From positions 162,780 to 226,779 of the forward strand of contig NZ_QJJU01000008.1 in the NCBI RefSeq assembly GCF_003201655.1: a DNA stretch of 64,000 nucleotides, given 5' to 3'. Shown here in pieces: positions 42,811 through 55,565 of this stretch. The notes beneath the pieces were generated by a model. That model was not told where the DNA came from, searched no databases, and saw only the letters and a program-made list of their open reading frames with translations. Numbering within the stretch: the stretch's first letter is position 1; the number at the start of each line of letters is the position of its first letter. The position numbers and the translations under genes are program-made. This DNA is from Mycolicibacterium moriokaense (GTDB lineage: Bacteria > Actinomycetota > Actinomycetes > Mycobacteriales > Mycobacteriaceae).

Positions 42811-43845
42811 CTACTTGCTCGCCTGGGATGGCGCCCCGGCCTGCTCGCCGCGGCGGGTGTCGAACGGATGCGTGGTGACGGCCGTCGGCGGCTGGTTGAT
42901 GGCCAGCAGCGCTTCGGCGTTGGTCTTGCCCGCCATGCGCTGCTGCAGATACGCCTTGAAGTCGTTGGGCTCCACCACCCGAACCTCGAAGTTCATCATC
43001 GAGTGGTAGGTGCCGCACATCTCCGCGCATCGCCCGACGAACGCGCCGGTCTTTGTGATCTCGGTGATCTGGAAGATGTTGTCGGAGTGGTTGGCCTCCG
43101 GATCGGGCAGCACGTCGCGCTTGAACAAGAACTCGGGCACCCAGAACGAGTGGATGACGTCGGCGGAGGCGATCTGGAATTCGATGCGCTTGCCGGTGGG
43201 CAGGACCAGAATCGGAATCTCGGTGGAGCTACCCAGCGTCTCGACCTTGTCGAAGTTCAGGTAGCGACGGTCCTCAGGGTTGAGGCCGCGGACCGCGCCG
43301 ACCCGCTCCTGGCCGTGGCTGTCCACGCCTTCGGGCTTGGACTCCATCGCGGCCTTGCGCGCGTCGTCGGCGCCGTCGTAGCTGAGCGTGCCGTCCTTGA
43401 AGTTGACCTTCTGGTAGCCGAACTTCCAGTTCCACTGGAAGGCGGTGACGTCGATGACGACCTCGGGGTTGGGGTCCTTGTGCAGCACCTTTTCCTGCAC
43501 CACCACGGTGAAGTAGAACAGCACCGAAATGATCAGGAACGGCACAACGGTGAGCACTAGCTCGAGAGGCATGTTGTAGCCGAACTGGCGCGGCAACTCG
43601 GTGTCGCCCTTCTTGTGCCGGTGAAACGCCGAGGCCCAGAAGATCAGGCCCCACACGACGACACCGACCACCAGCGAGGCGATCAGAGAGCCGATCCACA
43701 GTTCGCGGTTCAGGTGCGCCTCTGGCGTGATGCCCTCGGGCCAGCCAAGGGCGATCGCCTCGGACCAGCTACACCCGCTGAGCAGCAACGCCGTGCCACC
43801 CAGGACGACTGACAACGCGACCGCCTTCAGGCCACGACGTGACAC
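42811..43845 (-). CDS. ctaC: CtaC, cytochrome c oxidase subunit II
   Basis: 344 residues from the GTG at 43845, which has AGGAGG eight bases upstream; a longer 358-residue frame lacks one. A lipoprotein signal ends at LSGC (Cys25). Two membrane helices follow (about 47-69 and 94-116), then an external cupredoxin domain with the CuA site [12 protein letters not shown]. The inserted charged segment (about 155-195) is seen in mycobacterial CtaC. It receives electrons from QcrC. Confidence 0.95.
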   Translation of the reverse strand: MSRRGLKAVALSVVLGGTALLLSGCSWSEAIALGWPEGITPEAHLNRELWIGSLIASLVVGVVVWGLIFWASAFHRHKKGDTELPRQFGYNMPLELVLTVVPFLIISVLFYFTVVVQEKVLHKDPNPEVVIDVTAFQWNWKFGYQKVNFKDGTLSYDGADDARKAAMESKPEGVDSHGQERVGAVRGLNPEDRRYLNFDKVETLGSSTEIPILVLPTGKRIEFQIASADVIHSFWVPEFLFKRDVLPDPEANHSDNIFQITEITKTGAFVGRCAEMCGTYHSMMNFEVRVVEPNDFKAYLQQRMAGKTNAEALLAINQPPTAVTTHPFDTRRGEQAGAPSQASK

Positions 43846-43870
43846 GTTGGAGCCTCCTACGAAGTCGGTA

Positions 43871-43885
43871 GACCGCCGAGCGGTC
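43871..43885. promoter_or_regulatory. Hairpin GACCGC-CGA-GCGGTC in the ctaC leader
   Basis: Six-base perfect stem with a three-base loop, between the predicted ctaC transcription start and its ribosome-binding site. It could affect translation or act as an operator. Confidence 0.4.
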
Positions 43886-43899
43886 ACATGCCGCAGTGA

Positions 43900-43915
43900 A
43901 TACTACGCAGCGTAG
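43900..43915 (-). promoter_or_regulatory. ctaC -10 element overlapped by an inverted repeat
   Basis: On the minus strand TAGTAT (43905-43900) is a good -10 match. The inverted repeat CTACGC-A-GCGTAG (43903-43915) overlaps it, so a bound protein would block RNA polymerase. The motif GTAGACC occurs at 43868 and 43912, once near each repeat. Confidence 0.45.
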
Positions 43916-43956
43916 ACCACGGCCGGGTACCGGTCTCGACACACCTCGTGATTAGG

Positions 43957-43962
43957 CATACT
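43957..43962 (+). promoter_or_regulatory. Predicted -10 element (CATACT) of asnB
   Basis: CATACT, six bases, then the GTG start at 43969: identical hexamer and spacing to the ctaE promoter, consistent with a leaderless mRNA. Confidence 0.55.
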
Positions 43963-43968
43963 GGCGCG

Positions 43969-46886
<2,918 letters not shown>

Positions 46887-46898
46887 TCACCCTTCATT

Positions 46899-46919
46899 TG
46901 TTATGCCGTCTAGATAACA
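46899..46919. promoter_or_regulatory. 21-bp inverted repeat upstream of adoK
   Basis: TGTTAT-N9-ATAACA with perfect six-base arms, about 20 bases before the adoK start codon, in an otherwise GC-rich region. It resembles an operator for a dimeric repressor and would overlap the adoK promoter region. Confidence 0.45.
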
Positions 46920-47023
46920 TTACCCAGGGGACACCCGTCGGCAGTGCGCTAACCTGCCTATAAGTGCCCGCCCGGTCACTGTAGACAGGCGAAGTCATCG
47001 TCACACTTCGGGGGAGCAAATAT

Positions 47024-47653
47024 ATGACGGGTCCGTACCCGCCCGAATACGGCGCTGGACCGGTCGGCCCGCAAATGTATGCAGCGCAGCCCTATCCGGA
47101 GAATGTGCCGTCGCCGTATCCATCGATGCTGCCGCCGCCCCTTCCGTACCCGAAACGGCGGTGGTGGTGGCCCGTTGGCGCAGCGGCATTGGCCCTCGCT
47201 GTGGTCGCAGCACTAGTCACTGCAATCGTTTTCGCGTCGCGCAACGACGACGCGTCGACAAGCAAGCCCGTGACCGCCGCGTCGGCCAAGGCCGCCATTC
47301 AGGAATATCTGGACGCGCTGTCGAAGGGTGACGATCAAACCGTGGCGCGTCACACCCTGTGCGGGCTGTTCGACGCGGTCAAGGAGCACCGCTCCGACCT
47401 CGCGCTGGCCAGTCTGAGCAGCGATGCGTTTCGCAAGCAGTACAGCCACGTCGAAGTGACGTCGATTGACAAGATTGTGCTCTGGTCGCCGAATCAGGCG
47501 CAGGTGCTATTCACGATGCAGGTCGATCCGGCGAGGGGGTCGACACGTAACCAGTCGACGAAGAGCGATGAGCAGGCCGTCGCTCAGCTGCTGTCCCAGG
47601 ACAACGAGGTCCTGGTGTGCTCCTACTTGCCGAGGACGGCCGGTCAGTACTGA
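47024..47653 (+). CDS. Single-pass membrane protein with extracytoplasmic domain (Rv2203-like)
   Basis: 209 residues. A Pro/Tyr/Gly-rich cytoplasmic N-terminus (1-45) leads to one membrane helix (about 48-70) and an external domain with two cysteines that could form a disulfide. The domain (AIQEYLDALSKGDDQTVARHTLCG) recalls NTF2-like or DUF4878-type folds common in mycobacterial membrane proteins; this is a guess. The ATG has GGGGGAG nine bases upstream. The stop is one base before the end of the convergent Fe-S carrier gene. Confidence 0.8.
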   Translation: MTGPYPPEYGAGPVGPQMYAAQPYPENVPSPYPSMLPPPLPYPKRRWWWPVGAAALALAVVAALVTAIVFASRNDDASTSKPVTAASAKAAIQEYLDALSKGDDQTVARHTLCGLFDAVKEHRSDLALASLSSDAFRKQYSHVEVTSIDKIVLWSPNQAQVLFTMQVDPARGSTRNQSTKSDEQAVAQLLSQDNEVLVCSYLPRTAGQY

Positions 47654-47654
47654 A

Positions 47655-48017
47655 TCAGTTGAACGAGTCGCCGCAGGCGCAGGATCCGGATGCGTTCGGG
47701 TTGTCGATGGTGAAGCCCTGCTTCTCGATGGTGTCGACGAAGTCGATGGTGGCGCCTTGGATGTAAGGGGCGCTCATCCGGTCGACGGTCAGCTTCACGC
47801 CGCCGAACTCCGAAATCAGGTCGCCGTCCAGGGAACGGTCGTCGAAGAAGAGGTTGTAGCGCAGGCCGGCGCAGCCGCCCGGTTGGACGGCGATACGCAG
47901 CGCCAGGTCGTCACGACCCTCCTGATCCAGCAGCGCCTTCGCCTTGGTGGCCGCGGCGTCGGTCAGGATTGCGCCGTGGGTGGCCGTGGTGGTCGCCGAC
48001 TCGTCCTGAACAGTCAT
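47655..48017 (-). CDS. erpA: A-type iron-sulfur cluster carrier (IscA/ErpA family, Rv2204c-like)
   Basis: 120 residues from the ATG at 48017 with AGGGGAG upstream. The three conserved cysteines of A-type carriers are Cys49 (PGGCAGLRY) and Cys113/Cys115 (SCACGDSF). These proteins deliver Fe-S clusters to apo-proteins; candidate clients in this same window are QcrA and LipA. The gene is monocistronic or leads to nothing on its strand; the glycerate kinase gene is upstream in the same direction. The name erpA is by family, not by demonstrated role. Confidence 0.9.
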   Translation of the reverse strand: MTVQDESATTTATHGAILTDAAATKAKALLDQEGRDDLALRIAVQPGGCAGLRYNLFFDDRSLDGDLISEFGGVKLTVDRMSAPYIQGATIDFVDTIEKQGFTIDNPNASGSCACGDSFN

Positions 48018-48098
48018 TACTACTCCCCTGTGCATGTTCGTGGGTAGACCGTTGGGTCCACACCAACAACGGTACCTTGTTCCGGCCCTATTCCCGAC

Positions 48099-49181
48099 TT
48101 ATCCCCAGGTCGCCGCCGTCACATGGGCCAAACCTTCCAGCTGGTTTGCCGCGTCCTCGATGGCCAGGGCAACGCTGCCTGCGTGGTCGGTGATGGAAAA
48201 CGCCGCCGCGATACCCGCGTCGGCCAGCGTGTCTTCGGCGAGGGTGACCTGGCCGGCAAGGACCAACACCGGGATCCGTCGTGACCGTGCGCCCGCCGCG
48301 AGCGCGCTGACCACTTTGCCGTGCAGCGACTGGTCGTCGAACCGGCCCTCGCCGGTGATGACGAGTTCGGCGGCTGCCACGTCGTCGGCCAGCCGGGTGT
48401 GTTCGGCGATGATCGCGGCGCCGGATTCGCGGCGGCCGCCCAGCGCCAGCAGTGCGGCGCCGATTCCTCCCGCGGCGCCAGCACCCGGCTCGTCGCTGAC
48501 CGCCCGGCCCGCCGCGGCGTTCAGCTCCACCGCCCAGTCGCTCAGCCGCCGCTCCAGCACGCGCACGGTATCGGGGTCTGCCCCCTTCTGCGGGCCGAAC
48601 ACGGTCGCCGCGCCCATCGGTCCGAGCAGCGGGTGCTCGACGTCGGTGGCGGCGATGAGCTCCACCCCCGCCATCAGCTCACGGGCCGCCGCCAGGCTGG
48701 AGCTTGTTGTGCTCCTTGCGTGCGCGCCAAGCTCCTCGACCATGCCGCGACCGCCGTCGGTGCATGCGCTGCCACCGAGCCCGACCACGATCCGCCCTGC
48801 GCCAGCCTGCACCGCGGCGGCGATCAGTTGTCCCACTCCTCGGCTGTGCGCAGCCAGCGCGGTCTGCACCGTCGGCGGGCCGCCAAGCAGCGCCAGCCCA
48901 CAGGCCTGTGCGCACTCGATGTATGCGGTCAGGGGCGCGACAGGGTCGAGCACCCACTCCGCGGGCACCTCTTCGGTCAGCGGGCCGCATACGCGAAGGG
49001 TGTGCGCCTCGCCGATCCTGCCTGCCAGCACGCCGACGAAGCCGGGTCCACCGTCGGACTGCGGGGCGAGCGTCAACTCGTCGTCGGGGCGGCCGCGGCG
49101 CCAGCCGTCCGCGATCGCCTGGGCCGCCTCGACGGCGGTCAGGCTGTCGCCGTAACAGTCGGGGGCGATCAACACCTGCAC
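48099..49181 (-). CDS. Glycerate kinase, GlxK/GarK type (Rv2205c-like)
   Basis: 360 residues. N-terminal [14 protein letters not shown] and the central [15 protein letters not shown] are family hallmarks, and [15 protein letters not shown] is the third. It phosphorylates D-glycerate to 2-phosphoglycerate. Two GTG codons are adjacent (49184 and 49181). The second lies six bases after a TAGTCT -10 element and is therefore preferred as a leaderless start. It is divergent from the DUF3043 gene, with only 23 bases between the two starts. Confidence 0.88.
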   Translation of the reverse strand: MQVLIAPDCYGDSLTAVEAAQAIADGWRRGRPDDELTLAPQSDGGPGFVGVLAGRIGEAHTLRVCGPLTEEVPAEWVLDPVAPLTAYIECAQACGLALLGGPPTVQTALAAHSRGVGQLIAAAVQAGAGRIVVGLGGSACTDGGRGMVEELGAHARSTTSSSLAAARELMAGVELIAATDVEHPLLGPMGAATVFGPQKGADPDTVRVLERRLSDWAVELNAAAGRAVSDEPGAGAAGGIGAALLALGGRRESGAAIIAEHTRLADDVAAAELVITGEGRFDDQSLHGKVVSALAAGARSRRIPVLVLAGQVTLAEDTLADAGIAAAFSITDHAGSVALAIEDAANQLEGLAHVTAATWG

Positions 49182-49187
49182 CACGGC

Positions 49188-49197
49188 AGACTAATCT
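49188..49197. promoter_or_regulatory. Symmetric back-to-back -10 elements (AGACTAATCT)
   Basis: Read on the plus strand, TAATCT (49192-49197) lies seven bases before the GTG of the DUF3043 gene. On the minus strand, TAGTCT (49193-49188) lies six bases before the GTG at 49181. The two hexamers share two base pairs, so one symmetric site could open in either direction. Confidence 0.6.
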
Positions 49198-49204
49198 GGC
49201 AGGC

Positions 49205-49882
49205 GTGAAGCTGCTCGGCCGCAAGAAGGACAACCAAGACGCCGATTCGACAGCGTCTGAAGAGGACGTGCAGGCCGGCATAGAAGGCACCGAGCGCATC
49301 CGCACCACCGCCCCCAAGGGCAAGCCGACCCCGAAACGCAGCGAGGCCGGCCGCAAGCGCGGACCTGTCGCGCCCGCCCCGATGACCACGGCCGAAGCGC
49401 GACGGCGCCGCAAGGAGATCGGCGCGCCGAAGCTGAGCCGCGACGAACGCAAGGCCGAGCGTCTCACCCGCCGCGCCGACATGTCCGAGCGCCGGGAAAA
49501 GATGATGGCAGGCGAGGACGCCTACCTGCTGCCGCGCGACAAGGGCCCGGTGCGCCGCTTAGTTCGTGACATCGTGGACTCGCGCCGAAACGTGCTCGGG
49601 CTGTTCATGCCCTCGGCGCTTGGCCTGATCTTCGTCATGCTGGCGGTGCCGTCGCTCACCGTGCAGCGGCTGCTCTCCCCCGCCATGCTGGTCCTTGTGG
49701 TGATCATGGTGATCGACGGCTTCTTCATTGGCCGCAGGGCGAACCGGCTGGTGGATGAGAAGTTTCCGGACAACACCGAAAGTGGTTGGAAACTTGGCTT
49801 TTACGCCGCCAGCCGCGCCTCACAGCTGCGCCGCATGCGCGCGCCCCGGCCGCAGGTCAATCGCGGCGATAAGGTCGCCTGA
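49205..49882 (+). CDS. DUF3043 membrane protein (Rv2206-like)
   Basis: 225 residues from the GTG at 49205. A highly charged, basic N-terminal half (1-130) with the conserved RDKGPVRRLVRDIVDSRRN motif is typical of DUF3043. Two membrane helices follow (about 138-156 and 160-178) and a basic tail. The function is unknown. The upstream open frame in the same phase is a shadow of the glycerate kinase gene. cobU starts six bases after the stop, so the four genes DUF3043-cobU-cobT-cobS may form one operon. Confidence 0.85.
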   Translation: MKLLGRKKDNQDADSTASEEDVQAGIEGTERIRTTAPKGKPTPKRSEAGRKRGPVAPAPMTTAEARRRRKEIGAPKLSRDERKAERLTRRADMSERREKMMAGEDAYLLPRDKGPVRRLVRDIVDSRRNVLGLFMPSALGLIFVMLAVPSLTVQRLLSPAMLVLVVIMVIDGFFIGRRANRLVDEKFPDNTESGWKLGFYAASRASQLRRMRAPRPQVNRGDKVA

Positions 49883-49888
49883 TCACCT

Positions 49889-50449
49889 GTGCGCACGCTG
49901 GTCCTCGGGGGTATCCGGTCGGGCAAGTCACAGTGGGCCGAGCAGGCGATCGCCGAATCCACCGTCGCAGGCCAGCCGGTGCGCTACCTGGCCACCGGTG
50001 CGGCGCCCGACGATGATGCCGAGTGGTCGGCGCGGATCGCCGCGCATCGGGCGCGCCGCCCATCCCACTGGTCGACGGTCGAAACAGTAGATGTGACAAC
50101 GCAATTGCGATCCGCGACGGCGTCCCCGACGTTGGTCGACGATATCGGCGGCTGGCTGACAGCGGTGATGGACCGCCGCGGCGCTTGGGCCATACGGTCG
50201 CCAGGCTCGATTACCGCCGACGTGGACGAGCTCATCGACGCCGTTGGCGCGTTTGGATCACCGCTTGCCCTCGTCAGCCCGGAGGTGGGGCTGACCGTCG
50301 TGCCGCCGACGGCGTCGGGCCGTCGGTTCGCCGACGAGCTGGGCGGCCTCAACCAGCGGTTAGCCGGGCTGTGCGACCGGGTGGTGCTTGTGGTGGCCGG
50401 ACAGCCGTTGACCGTGAAGGAACCCAGCCGCGCGGAGTCGCGACAGTGA
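49889..50449 (+). CDS. cobU: CobU, adenosylcobinamide kinase / guanylyltransferase
   Basis: 186 residues. The P-loop GGIRSGKS is at residues 8-15 and the catalytic-histidine helix [12 protein letters not shown] follows. It phosphorylates adenosylcobinamide and adds GMP to give adenosylcobinamide-GDP, the substrate of CobS, in the nucleotide-loop assembly of cobalamin. The start is the GTG at 49889; the stop overlaps the cobT start as GTGA. As I recall, cobU is elsewhere in M. tuberculosis, so here the three late-pathway genes are grouped. Confidence 0.92.
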   Translation: MRTLVLGGIRSGKSQWAEQAIAESTVAGQPVRYLATGAAPDDDAEWSARIAAHRARRPSHWSTVETVDVTTQLRSATASPTLVDDIGGWLTAVMDRRGAWAIRSPGSITADVDELIDAVGAFGSPLALVSPEVGLTVVPPTASGRRFADELGGLNQRLAGLCDRVVLVVAGQPLTVKEPSRAESRQ

Positions 50450-51486
50450 CGGGCTTCGAATCGATCACCCCGCCCGACCTCGAAGTGGCCGCCGCGGCGC
50501 GGGCCCGTCAGGACCGGTTGACCAAGCCGCCAGGCTCGTTGGGCAGGCTCGAGGACCTGTCGGTCTGGGTGGCGTCTTGCCAGGGGGTGTGCCCGCCACG
50601 CCAATTCGACCGGCCGCGGGTGGTGGTGTTCGCCGGTGACCACGGCGTCACCGCCGCAGGCGTATCGGCGTTCCCGGCGGAGGTCACCGCGCAGATGGTC
50701 GCCAATTTCGATGCAGGCGGCGCGGCGATCAACGTGCTCGCCAAGGCCGCGGGGGCAACCGTGCGGGTGGTGGACATCGCGGTGGATACCGCCGAGCCGT
50801 TGTCGCCGTCGATCGGCGCCCACAAAGTGCGGCGAGGCAGCGGCAACATCGCCGCCGAGGACGCGCTGAGCGCCGATGAGGTGGCCGCCGCGATCGAGGC
50901 AGGCGCCCGGATTGCCGACGAGGAAGTCGATTCCGGCGCCGACCTACTGATCGCCGGTGATATGGGAATTGGAAACACCACCCCCGCAACCACTTTGATT
51001 GCGGCCCTGACCAACTCAGAACCCGTCGCTGTCGTTGGCAGGGGTACCGGCATCGACGACGCCGGTTGGGCCCGCAAGACCGCGGCGATCCGGGACGCGC
51101 TGTACCGGGCCCGCGCGTTGTCAGCGGACCCGGTTGGGCTGCTGCGGGTTTGCGGCGGAGCGGACTTGGCGGCGATGGCGGGTTTCTGCGCTCAGGCCGC
51201 AGTGCGCAGGACGCCGGTGCTGCTCGACGGCGTGGTGGTGACCGCCGCCGCACTGGTGGCCGACCGAATGGCGCCAGGCGCCAGGCAGTGGTGGCAGGCG
51301 GGACACCGGTCCACCGAACCGGCCCATGCGCTTGCGCTGCGGCAGCTCGAACTGGAACCGATCATCGACATGCGGATGCGGCTCGGCGAGGGCACCGGCG
51401 CCGCGGTCGCGTTGCCCATCGTGCGCGCCGCAGTCGCCGCGCTCGCCTCGATGGCCACGTTTGACGAGGCCGGCGTCACCACGTGA
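50446..51486 (+). CDS. cobT: CobT, nicotinate-nucleotide:dimethylbenzimidazole phosphoribosyltransferase
   Basis: 346 residues from the GTG at 50446. [12 protein letters not shown] near the N-terminus, [18 protein letters not shown] and the late catalytic-glutamate segment [22 protein letters not shown] are family motifs. It makes alpha-ribazole phosphate, which CobS joins to adenosylcobinamide-GDP. Both ends overlap neighbours by four bases (GTGA). Confidence 0.94.
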   Translation: MTGFESITPPDLEVAAAARARQDRLTKPPGSLGRLEDLSVWVASCQGVCPPRQFDRPRVVVFAGDHGVTAAGVSAFPAEVTAQMVANFDAGGAAINVLAKAAGATVRVVDIAVDTAEPLSPSIGAHKVRRGSGNIAAEDALSADEVAAAIEAGARIADEEVDSGADLLIAGDMGIGNTTPATTLIAALTNSEPVAVVGRGTGIDDAGWARKTAAIRDALYRARALSADPVGLLRVCGGADLAAMAGFCAQAAVRRTPVLLDGVVVTAAALVADRMAPGARQWWQAGHRSTEPAHALALRQLELEPIIDMRMRLGEGTGAAVALPIVRAAVAALASMATFDEAGVTT

Positions 51487-52208
51487 TCCGCTCGGTCACA
51501 GGCGCATTCGCGTTCGCGACCGTCCTCCCCGTGCGCGGATCGGCCGGCGTCGGCCGGGGCGTCATCACCGCACTGCCTGTCGTTGGCATCGCGCTCGGGG
51601 CGCTGGCAGGCGCGGTCGTTCTGGCGTCGTCGTGGGCCTTCGGCGCTGGCAGTCCGCTTGGCGGTGCGCTCGCTGTTGCGATCCTGCTGATCGCGACTCG
51701 CGGCCTGCACATCGACGGGTTGTCCGACACCGCGGACGCGCTTGGCTGTTACGGACCGCCGGAGCGGGCGCTGCAGGTGATGCGCGACGGTTCGGCGGGC
51801 CCCTTCGGTGTTGCCGCGGTAGTGGTGGCGATCCTGCTGCAGGCGCTGGCGTTCGCGGAACTGGGCATCGTCGCGGTGATCGTCGCCGTGACGGCGGGCC
51901 GGGTCGCCGCGGTGGCGGCATGCCTGCGCTCAGTGCCCGCTGCGCAGGGCAGCTCGCTGGGTGGACGCGCCGCGGGCACCCAACCGGCCGTGGTGGTGTT
52001 GGTGTGGGTCATCGCGGTTGCGGCGCTGGCGACGCTTGCCGGTCCGCGACCCTGGCAGGGCCCGCTGGCCGTTCTCGTCGCGCTCGTGTGCGCCGCCGCA
52101 CTGGTCGCGCACTGCGTCCGGCGGTTCGGCGGGATCACCGGCGACGTGCTCGGCGCGGCGATCGAGGTGACGACGACGGTAGCCGCCGTCGCGCTGGCGA
52201 TCCGCTAG
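51483..52208 (+). CDS. cobS: CobS, cobalamin (5'-phosphate) synthase
   Basis: 241-residue polytopic membrane protein with about six hydrophobic segments. The acidic motif [14 protein letters not shown], the metal- and substrate-binding site of CobS/CobV, is at about residues 78-91, and DGSAGPFG follows. It catalyses the last joining step of cobalamin synthesis at the membrane. The stop interlocks with that of ilvE (CTAG). No cobalamin riboswitch is visible before cobU. Confidence 0.93.
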   Translation: MIRSVTGAFAFATVLPVRGSAGVGRGVITALPVVGIALGALAGAVVLASSWAFGAGSPLGGALAVAILLIATRGLHIDGLSDTADALGCYGPPERALQVMRDGSAGPFGVAAVVVAILLQALAFAELGIVAVIVAVTAGRVAAVAACLRSVPAAQGSSLGGRAAGTQPAVVVLVWVIAVAALATLAGPRPWQGPLAVLVALVCAAALVAHCVRRFGGITGDVLGAAIEVTTTVAAVALAIR

Positions 52209-53311
52209 GACAGCCGCGCCATCCAGCCGTGGGTGTCGGCGAATGTGCCCCGCTGGATACCCGTCAGGGTGTCCCGCAGCGCCATCGTGATCTCGCCGGG
52301 CTCACCATCGGCGATGGCGAACTCGCCGTCGCCATGCTTGACGTTCGAGACCGGCGTGATGACAGCGGCCGTCCCGCAGGCGAACACCTCGTTGATCTCG
52401 CCCGCCGCGGCCTTCTTCTGCCACTCGTCGACGTCGATCTTCCGTTCCTCGACCGCGAATCCTGCATCAGTTGCCAACTGCAACAACGAATCCCGGGTGA
52501 TACCGGGCAGCAGCGAGCCAGACAACTCTGGCGTGACCAGCCGTGCCGTTCCGCCGCTGCCGAACACGAAGAACAGGTTCATCCCGCCCATCTCTTCGAC
52601 GTAGCGGCGCTCGATGGCGTCCAGCCACACCACCTGGTCGCAGCCATTGTCCGCGGCTTCGGCCTGAGCCAGCAGCGAAGCGGCGTAGTTGCCGCCGAAT
52701 TTGGCAGCGCCGGTACCGCCAGGGCAGGCGCGCACGTACTCGGTCGACAGCCACACGCTGACCGGCTTGATGCCTCGCGGGAAGTACGCGCCCGCGGGCG
52801 ATCCGATAACCAGATAGCGGTATTCGTTGGCCGGCCGTACACCCAGCCCAGGCTCGGTGGCGAACACATACGGCCGCAGGTACAGCGACTCCTCGCCGCC
52901 CGCAGGCGGGACCCATGGCTCGTCGACCGCAATCAGCTGGCGCAGCGACTCGATGAACACCTCTTCCGGCAGCTCGGGGATGGCCAGCCGGCGCGACGAG
53001 GAACGCAGCCGCGCGGCGTTGGCCTCTGGCCGGAACGAGACGATGGAGCCGTCGGCCCACCGGTAGGCCTTGAGGCCCTCGAACACCTCTTGGGCGTAGT
53101 GCAGCACGATCGCGGACGGGTCCAGCTCGATGGGCCCGTATGGGATCACCCGCGCGTTGTGCCAGCCCTTGCCTTCGAGGTAGTCGACCGACACCATGTG
53201 ATCGGTGTGATAGCGGCCGAATCCCGGATTGGCCAGGATCGACGCCCGTACCTCATCGCTCACCGGGTTCGCGTTGCGCTCAACCGTGAATTCGAGGGGG
53301 CCGTCGGTCAT
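52205..53311 (-). CDS. ilvE: IlvE, branched-chain amino acid aminotransferase
   Basis: 368-residue fold-type IV PLP enzyme that catalyses the last step of Val/Leu/Ile synthesis. The PLP lysine is in [12 protein letters not shown], and [10 protein letters not shown] and [10 protein letters not shown] are further conserved blocks. The start is the ATG at 53311; upstream in-frame residues belong to the gcvT 3' end. It follows gcvT by 22 bases on the same strand, so the two are probably co-transcribed. There is no room for a T-box or attenuator. Confidence 0.94.
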   Translation of the reverse strand: MTDGPLEFTVERNANPVSDEVRASILANPGFGRYHTDHMVSVDYLEGKGWHNARVIPYGPIELDPSAIVLHYAQEVFEGLKAYRWADGSIVSFRPEANAARLRSSSRRLAIPELPEEVFIESLRQLIAVDEPWVPPAGGEESLYLRPYVFATEPGLGVRPANEYRYLVIGSPAGAYFPRGIKPVSVWLSTEYVRACPGGTGAAKFGGNYAASLLAQAEAADNGCDQVVWLDAIERRYVEEMGGMNLFFVFGSGGTARLVTPELSGSLLPGITRDSLLQLATDAGFAVEERKIDVDEWQKKAAAGEINEVFACGTAAVITPVSNVKHGDGEFAIADGEPGEITMALRDTLTGIQRGTFADTHGWMARLS

Positions 53312-53333
53312 GCAGCGATTGTATATCCGCTCG

Positions 53334-54434
53334 CTACCGGGTTTTTGCCTCGATAAACGGCGGTTTGACGACTTCACAGTCCACGCCGCGGCCGCGGACG
53401 TCCACCGAGACCGTTTGGCCGTCGGCAACATCTTTGTCGGTGTCGATCAACGCCAGCGCGATGCCGACTTTCAATGTCGGAGAAAAGGTTCCAGATGTCG
53501 TCTCGCCGATCGGTGTGTCACCGTCGAGCACCGTGAGTTCGGGCCGCAGCACACCGCGACCGAGCGCCCGCAACCCGCGCAGCACCCTCTTCGGGCCCGC
53601 CTCCTTCTCCGCAAGCAGCTCGTCGCGTCCCCAGAACGCGTCTTTCTTCCATCCGATCGCCCACCCGCATCTCGCCTGAAGTGGCGAGATGTCCAGTGAC
53701 AGTTCGTGGCCGTGCAGCGGATAACCCATTTCCGTGCGCAGCGTGTCACGCGCCCCCAGCCCTGCCAGCTCGCCGCCTGCACTGCCGACGACGTCGACGA
53801 GTGCGTCAAAAACCACGCCGGCCCCGTCCCACGTCGGCAACAGTTCGTAGCCATGCTCGCCGGTGTAGCCGGTGCGGCACACCCGCACTTGCGCGCCTGC
53901 GAACTCGGCGTCCGCGTATCCCATGTAGTCCATGTCGGTCGGGAGGCCCAAGCCGCCGACGACTTCGGTTGACTTCGGCCCCTGCACCGCAAGGACCGCA
54001 TACGAGCGGTGTTCGTCGGTGATCGCCAGGCCCGCGGGTGCGCGGTCGGCCAGCGCCGCCACGACGGCGGGGGTGTTGGCGGCATTGGGCACAAGAAAGA
54101 TCTCGTCGTCGGAAACGTAGTAGGCGATGAGGTCGTCGATGACGCCACCAGAGTCGGTGCAGCACAACGTGTATTGCGCCTTACCCGGCCCGACGCGGCG
54201 AAGGTCGTTGGTGAGCGCCGAGTTGACGTACTCGGCCGCGCCGGGTCCCCGCACCAGCGCCTTACCGAGATGGCTGACGTCGAAAAGGCCGACCGTGTTG
54301 CGGGTTGCGGTGTGTTCGCTGACCGTGCCTGCGTAGGACACCGGCATCAGCCACCCTGAGAACTCCGCGAAACTCGCGCCGAGTTGACGATGTCGTTCCT
54401 CGAGGGGGCCGTGTAGGAGTTCGGTTTCGCTCAC
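53334..54434 (-). CDS. gcvT: GcvT, aminomethyltransferase (T protein of the glycine cleavage system)
   Basis: 366 residues. Tetrahydrofolate-dependent aminomethyltransferase; [22 protein letters not shown] and [18 protein letters not shown] are the family motifs. The latter two contain folate-binding residues. The GTG at 54434 lies eight bases after a TAGGGT -10 element on the minus strand, compatible with a very short or absent leader and with no glycine riboswitch. It is divergent from the adenylate cyclase gene. Confidence 0.94.
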   Translation of the reverse strand: MSETELLHGPLEERHRQLGASFAEFSGWLMPVSYAGTVSEHTATRNTVGLFDVSHLGKALVRGPGAAEYVNSALTNDLRRVGPGKAQYTLCCTDSGGVIDDLIAYYVSDDEIFLVPNAANTPAVVAALADRAPAGLAITDEHRSYAVLAVQGPKSTEVVGGLGLPTDMDYMGYADAEFAGAQVRVCRTGYTGEHGYELLPTWDGAGVVFDALVDVVGSAGGELAGLGARDTLRTEMGYPLHGHELSLDISPLQARCGWAIGWKKDAFWGRDELLAEKEAGPKRVLRGLRALGRGVLRPELTVLDGDTPIGETTSGTFSPTLKVGIALALIDTDKDVADGQTVSVDVRGRGVDCEVVKPPFIEAKTR

Positions 54435-54442
54435 GACGAACC

Positions 54443-54448
54443 ACCCTA
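54443..54448 (-). promoter_or_regulatory. Predicted -10 element (TAGGGT) of gcvT-ilvE
   Basis: TANNNT match on the minus strand eight bases before the GTG at 54434. It is separated by 19 bp from the opposing cyclase -10, the same distance as in the Rv2175c-like/pknL pair. Confidence 0.45.
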
Positions 54449-54467
54449 ATCCCGACGTCGACGCTGG

Positions 54468-54473
54468 CAGACT
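54468..54473 (+). promoter_or_regulatory. Predicted -10 element (CAGACT) of the cyclase gene
   Basis: CAGACT keeps the key A and T positions and ends six bases before the second of two adjacent GTG codons (54480), which is also the start that aligns with the downstream paralog. Confidence 0.4.
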
Positions 54474-54479
54474 CGGGTG

Positions 54480-55565
54480 GTGGTCGATTTCGATGCGCTG
54501 GAAGCGGCGGGCATCGCCAACGCGCGCGAACGTGAGGGCTTGCTCAAGTACCTCGACGGGCTGGGATTCACCGCCGAGGAGATGGTCGAGGCCGAACGCA
54601 CCGGCCGCCTCTTCGGCCTTGCGGGCGATGCGCTGCAGCGCTCGGGTCCTCCTGCGTATTCGCTACGCACGGCGGCCGTGGCACTCGGTGTCCCATTCTC
54701 CGATGTCGTGCGGGCCTGGGTTGCTCTCGGACTGAGCGTTGCCGACCCCGATCAGCTCGCTCTCAGCCAGGTCGACATCGATGCCCTCGCCACCTGGGCC
54801 GAACTCAACGAACTCGTGGGCGACGACCGTGCCTTGGCACTGCTGCGGGTCGCGGGAGCGTCCCTCGAGCGGCTGGCCGAAGCCATCTCGTCGGTCGTGC
54901 GCGCGGGACTGCCCTCGATCCAGCTCTTTCACACCAACGATGAACTCGCCACGGCGGAGGCCTACCGCGCGATCGCCGAATACATTCCCCGGATGGGGTC
55001 CATGATCGACGCCATTCTGCGCCACCACTTGAACTCAGCCCGTACACATTTCGAAGGCGTGCTACGCGACACATCGCAAAGCGTCACGTGCGGTGTCGGG
55101 TTTGCGGACCTGTCGGGCTTCACCGCGCTGACGCAACGGCTATCGCCGACCGAATTGTCGGACCTGCTCGTCGAATTCGGTGGCACCGTCAGCGACATGG
55201 TGCACACCGACGGTGGTCGGGTGGTGAAGTTCATCGGGGACGAGGTGATGTGGGTGACCTCGTCGCCCGAACTCCTGGTCAAGGTGGCTGTCGACCTCGT
55301 CGAACACCCGCAGGCTCGGGAGGCGGGCCTGCAGGTGCGCGCAGGGCTCGGCTTCGGCGCGGTGCTGGCTATTGCCGGCGACTACTGGGGCACCCCGGTT
55401 AACCTGGCGGCCCGCCTGGTGGCGGCAGCGGCGCCGGGTCAGATCCTTGCAGCGGCCGATGTCCGAGATGAACTGCCGGACTGGCCGGCCGTCGTACTAG
55501 ATCCGTTGACGCTCAAAGGCTTCGACGACCCGGTGACGGCCTACGACCTGCACCTCTCCCGCTGA
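54480..55565 (+). CDS. Class III adenylate cyclase with regulatory N-domain (Rv2212-like)
   Basis: 361 residues. The N-terminal half (1-195) is the helical adenylate-cyclase regulatory domain of the Rv1264/Rv2212 type, which senses pH or fatty acids in M. tuberculosis. The C-terminal class III catalytic domain has Asp210 in FADLSGF and Asp254 in KFIGDEVMW as metal ligands, Lys250 for adenine selection, and NLAARL with the transition-state Asn/Arg. It makes cAMP. The GTG at 54480 is preferred to 54477 from promoter spacing and paralog alignment. A closely related copy follows directly. Confidence 0.92.
   Translation: MVDFDALEAAGIANAREREGLLKYLDGLGFTAEEMVEAERTGRLFGLAGDALQRSGPPAYSLRTAAVALGVPFSDVVRAWVALGLSVADPDQLALSQVDIDALATWAELNELVGDDRALALLRVAGASLERLAEAISSVVRAGLPSIQLFHTNDELATAEAYRAIAEYIPRMGSMIDAILRHHLNSARTHFEGVLRDTSQSVTCGVGFADLSGFTALTQRLSPTELSDLLVEFGGTVSDMVHTDGGRVVKFIGDEVMWVTSSPELLVKVAVDLVEHPQAREAGLQVRAGLGFGAVLAIAGDYWGTPVNLAARLVAAAAPGQILAAADVRDELPDWPAVVLDPLTLKGFDDPVTAYDLHLSR

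Noticed and set aside
43901..43917. Second BlaI/MecI-like operator at the ctaC promoter (TACTACGCAGCGTAGAC)
   Set aside because: The spacing between half-sites is five bases instead of four and the last half-site is imperfect. I keep it only as an unassigned inverted repeat.
49883..49888. Cobalamin riboswitch before cobU
   Set aside because: Only six bases separate the DUF3043 stop from the cobU start, leaving no room for one, and no B12-box-like sequence precedes the operon.
54435..54479. Glycine riboswitch before gcvT
   Set aside because: The whole divergent spacer is about 45 bases and the transcript appears leaderless.
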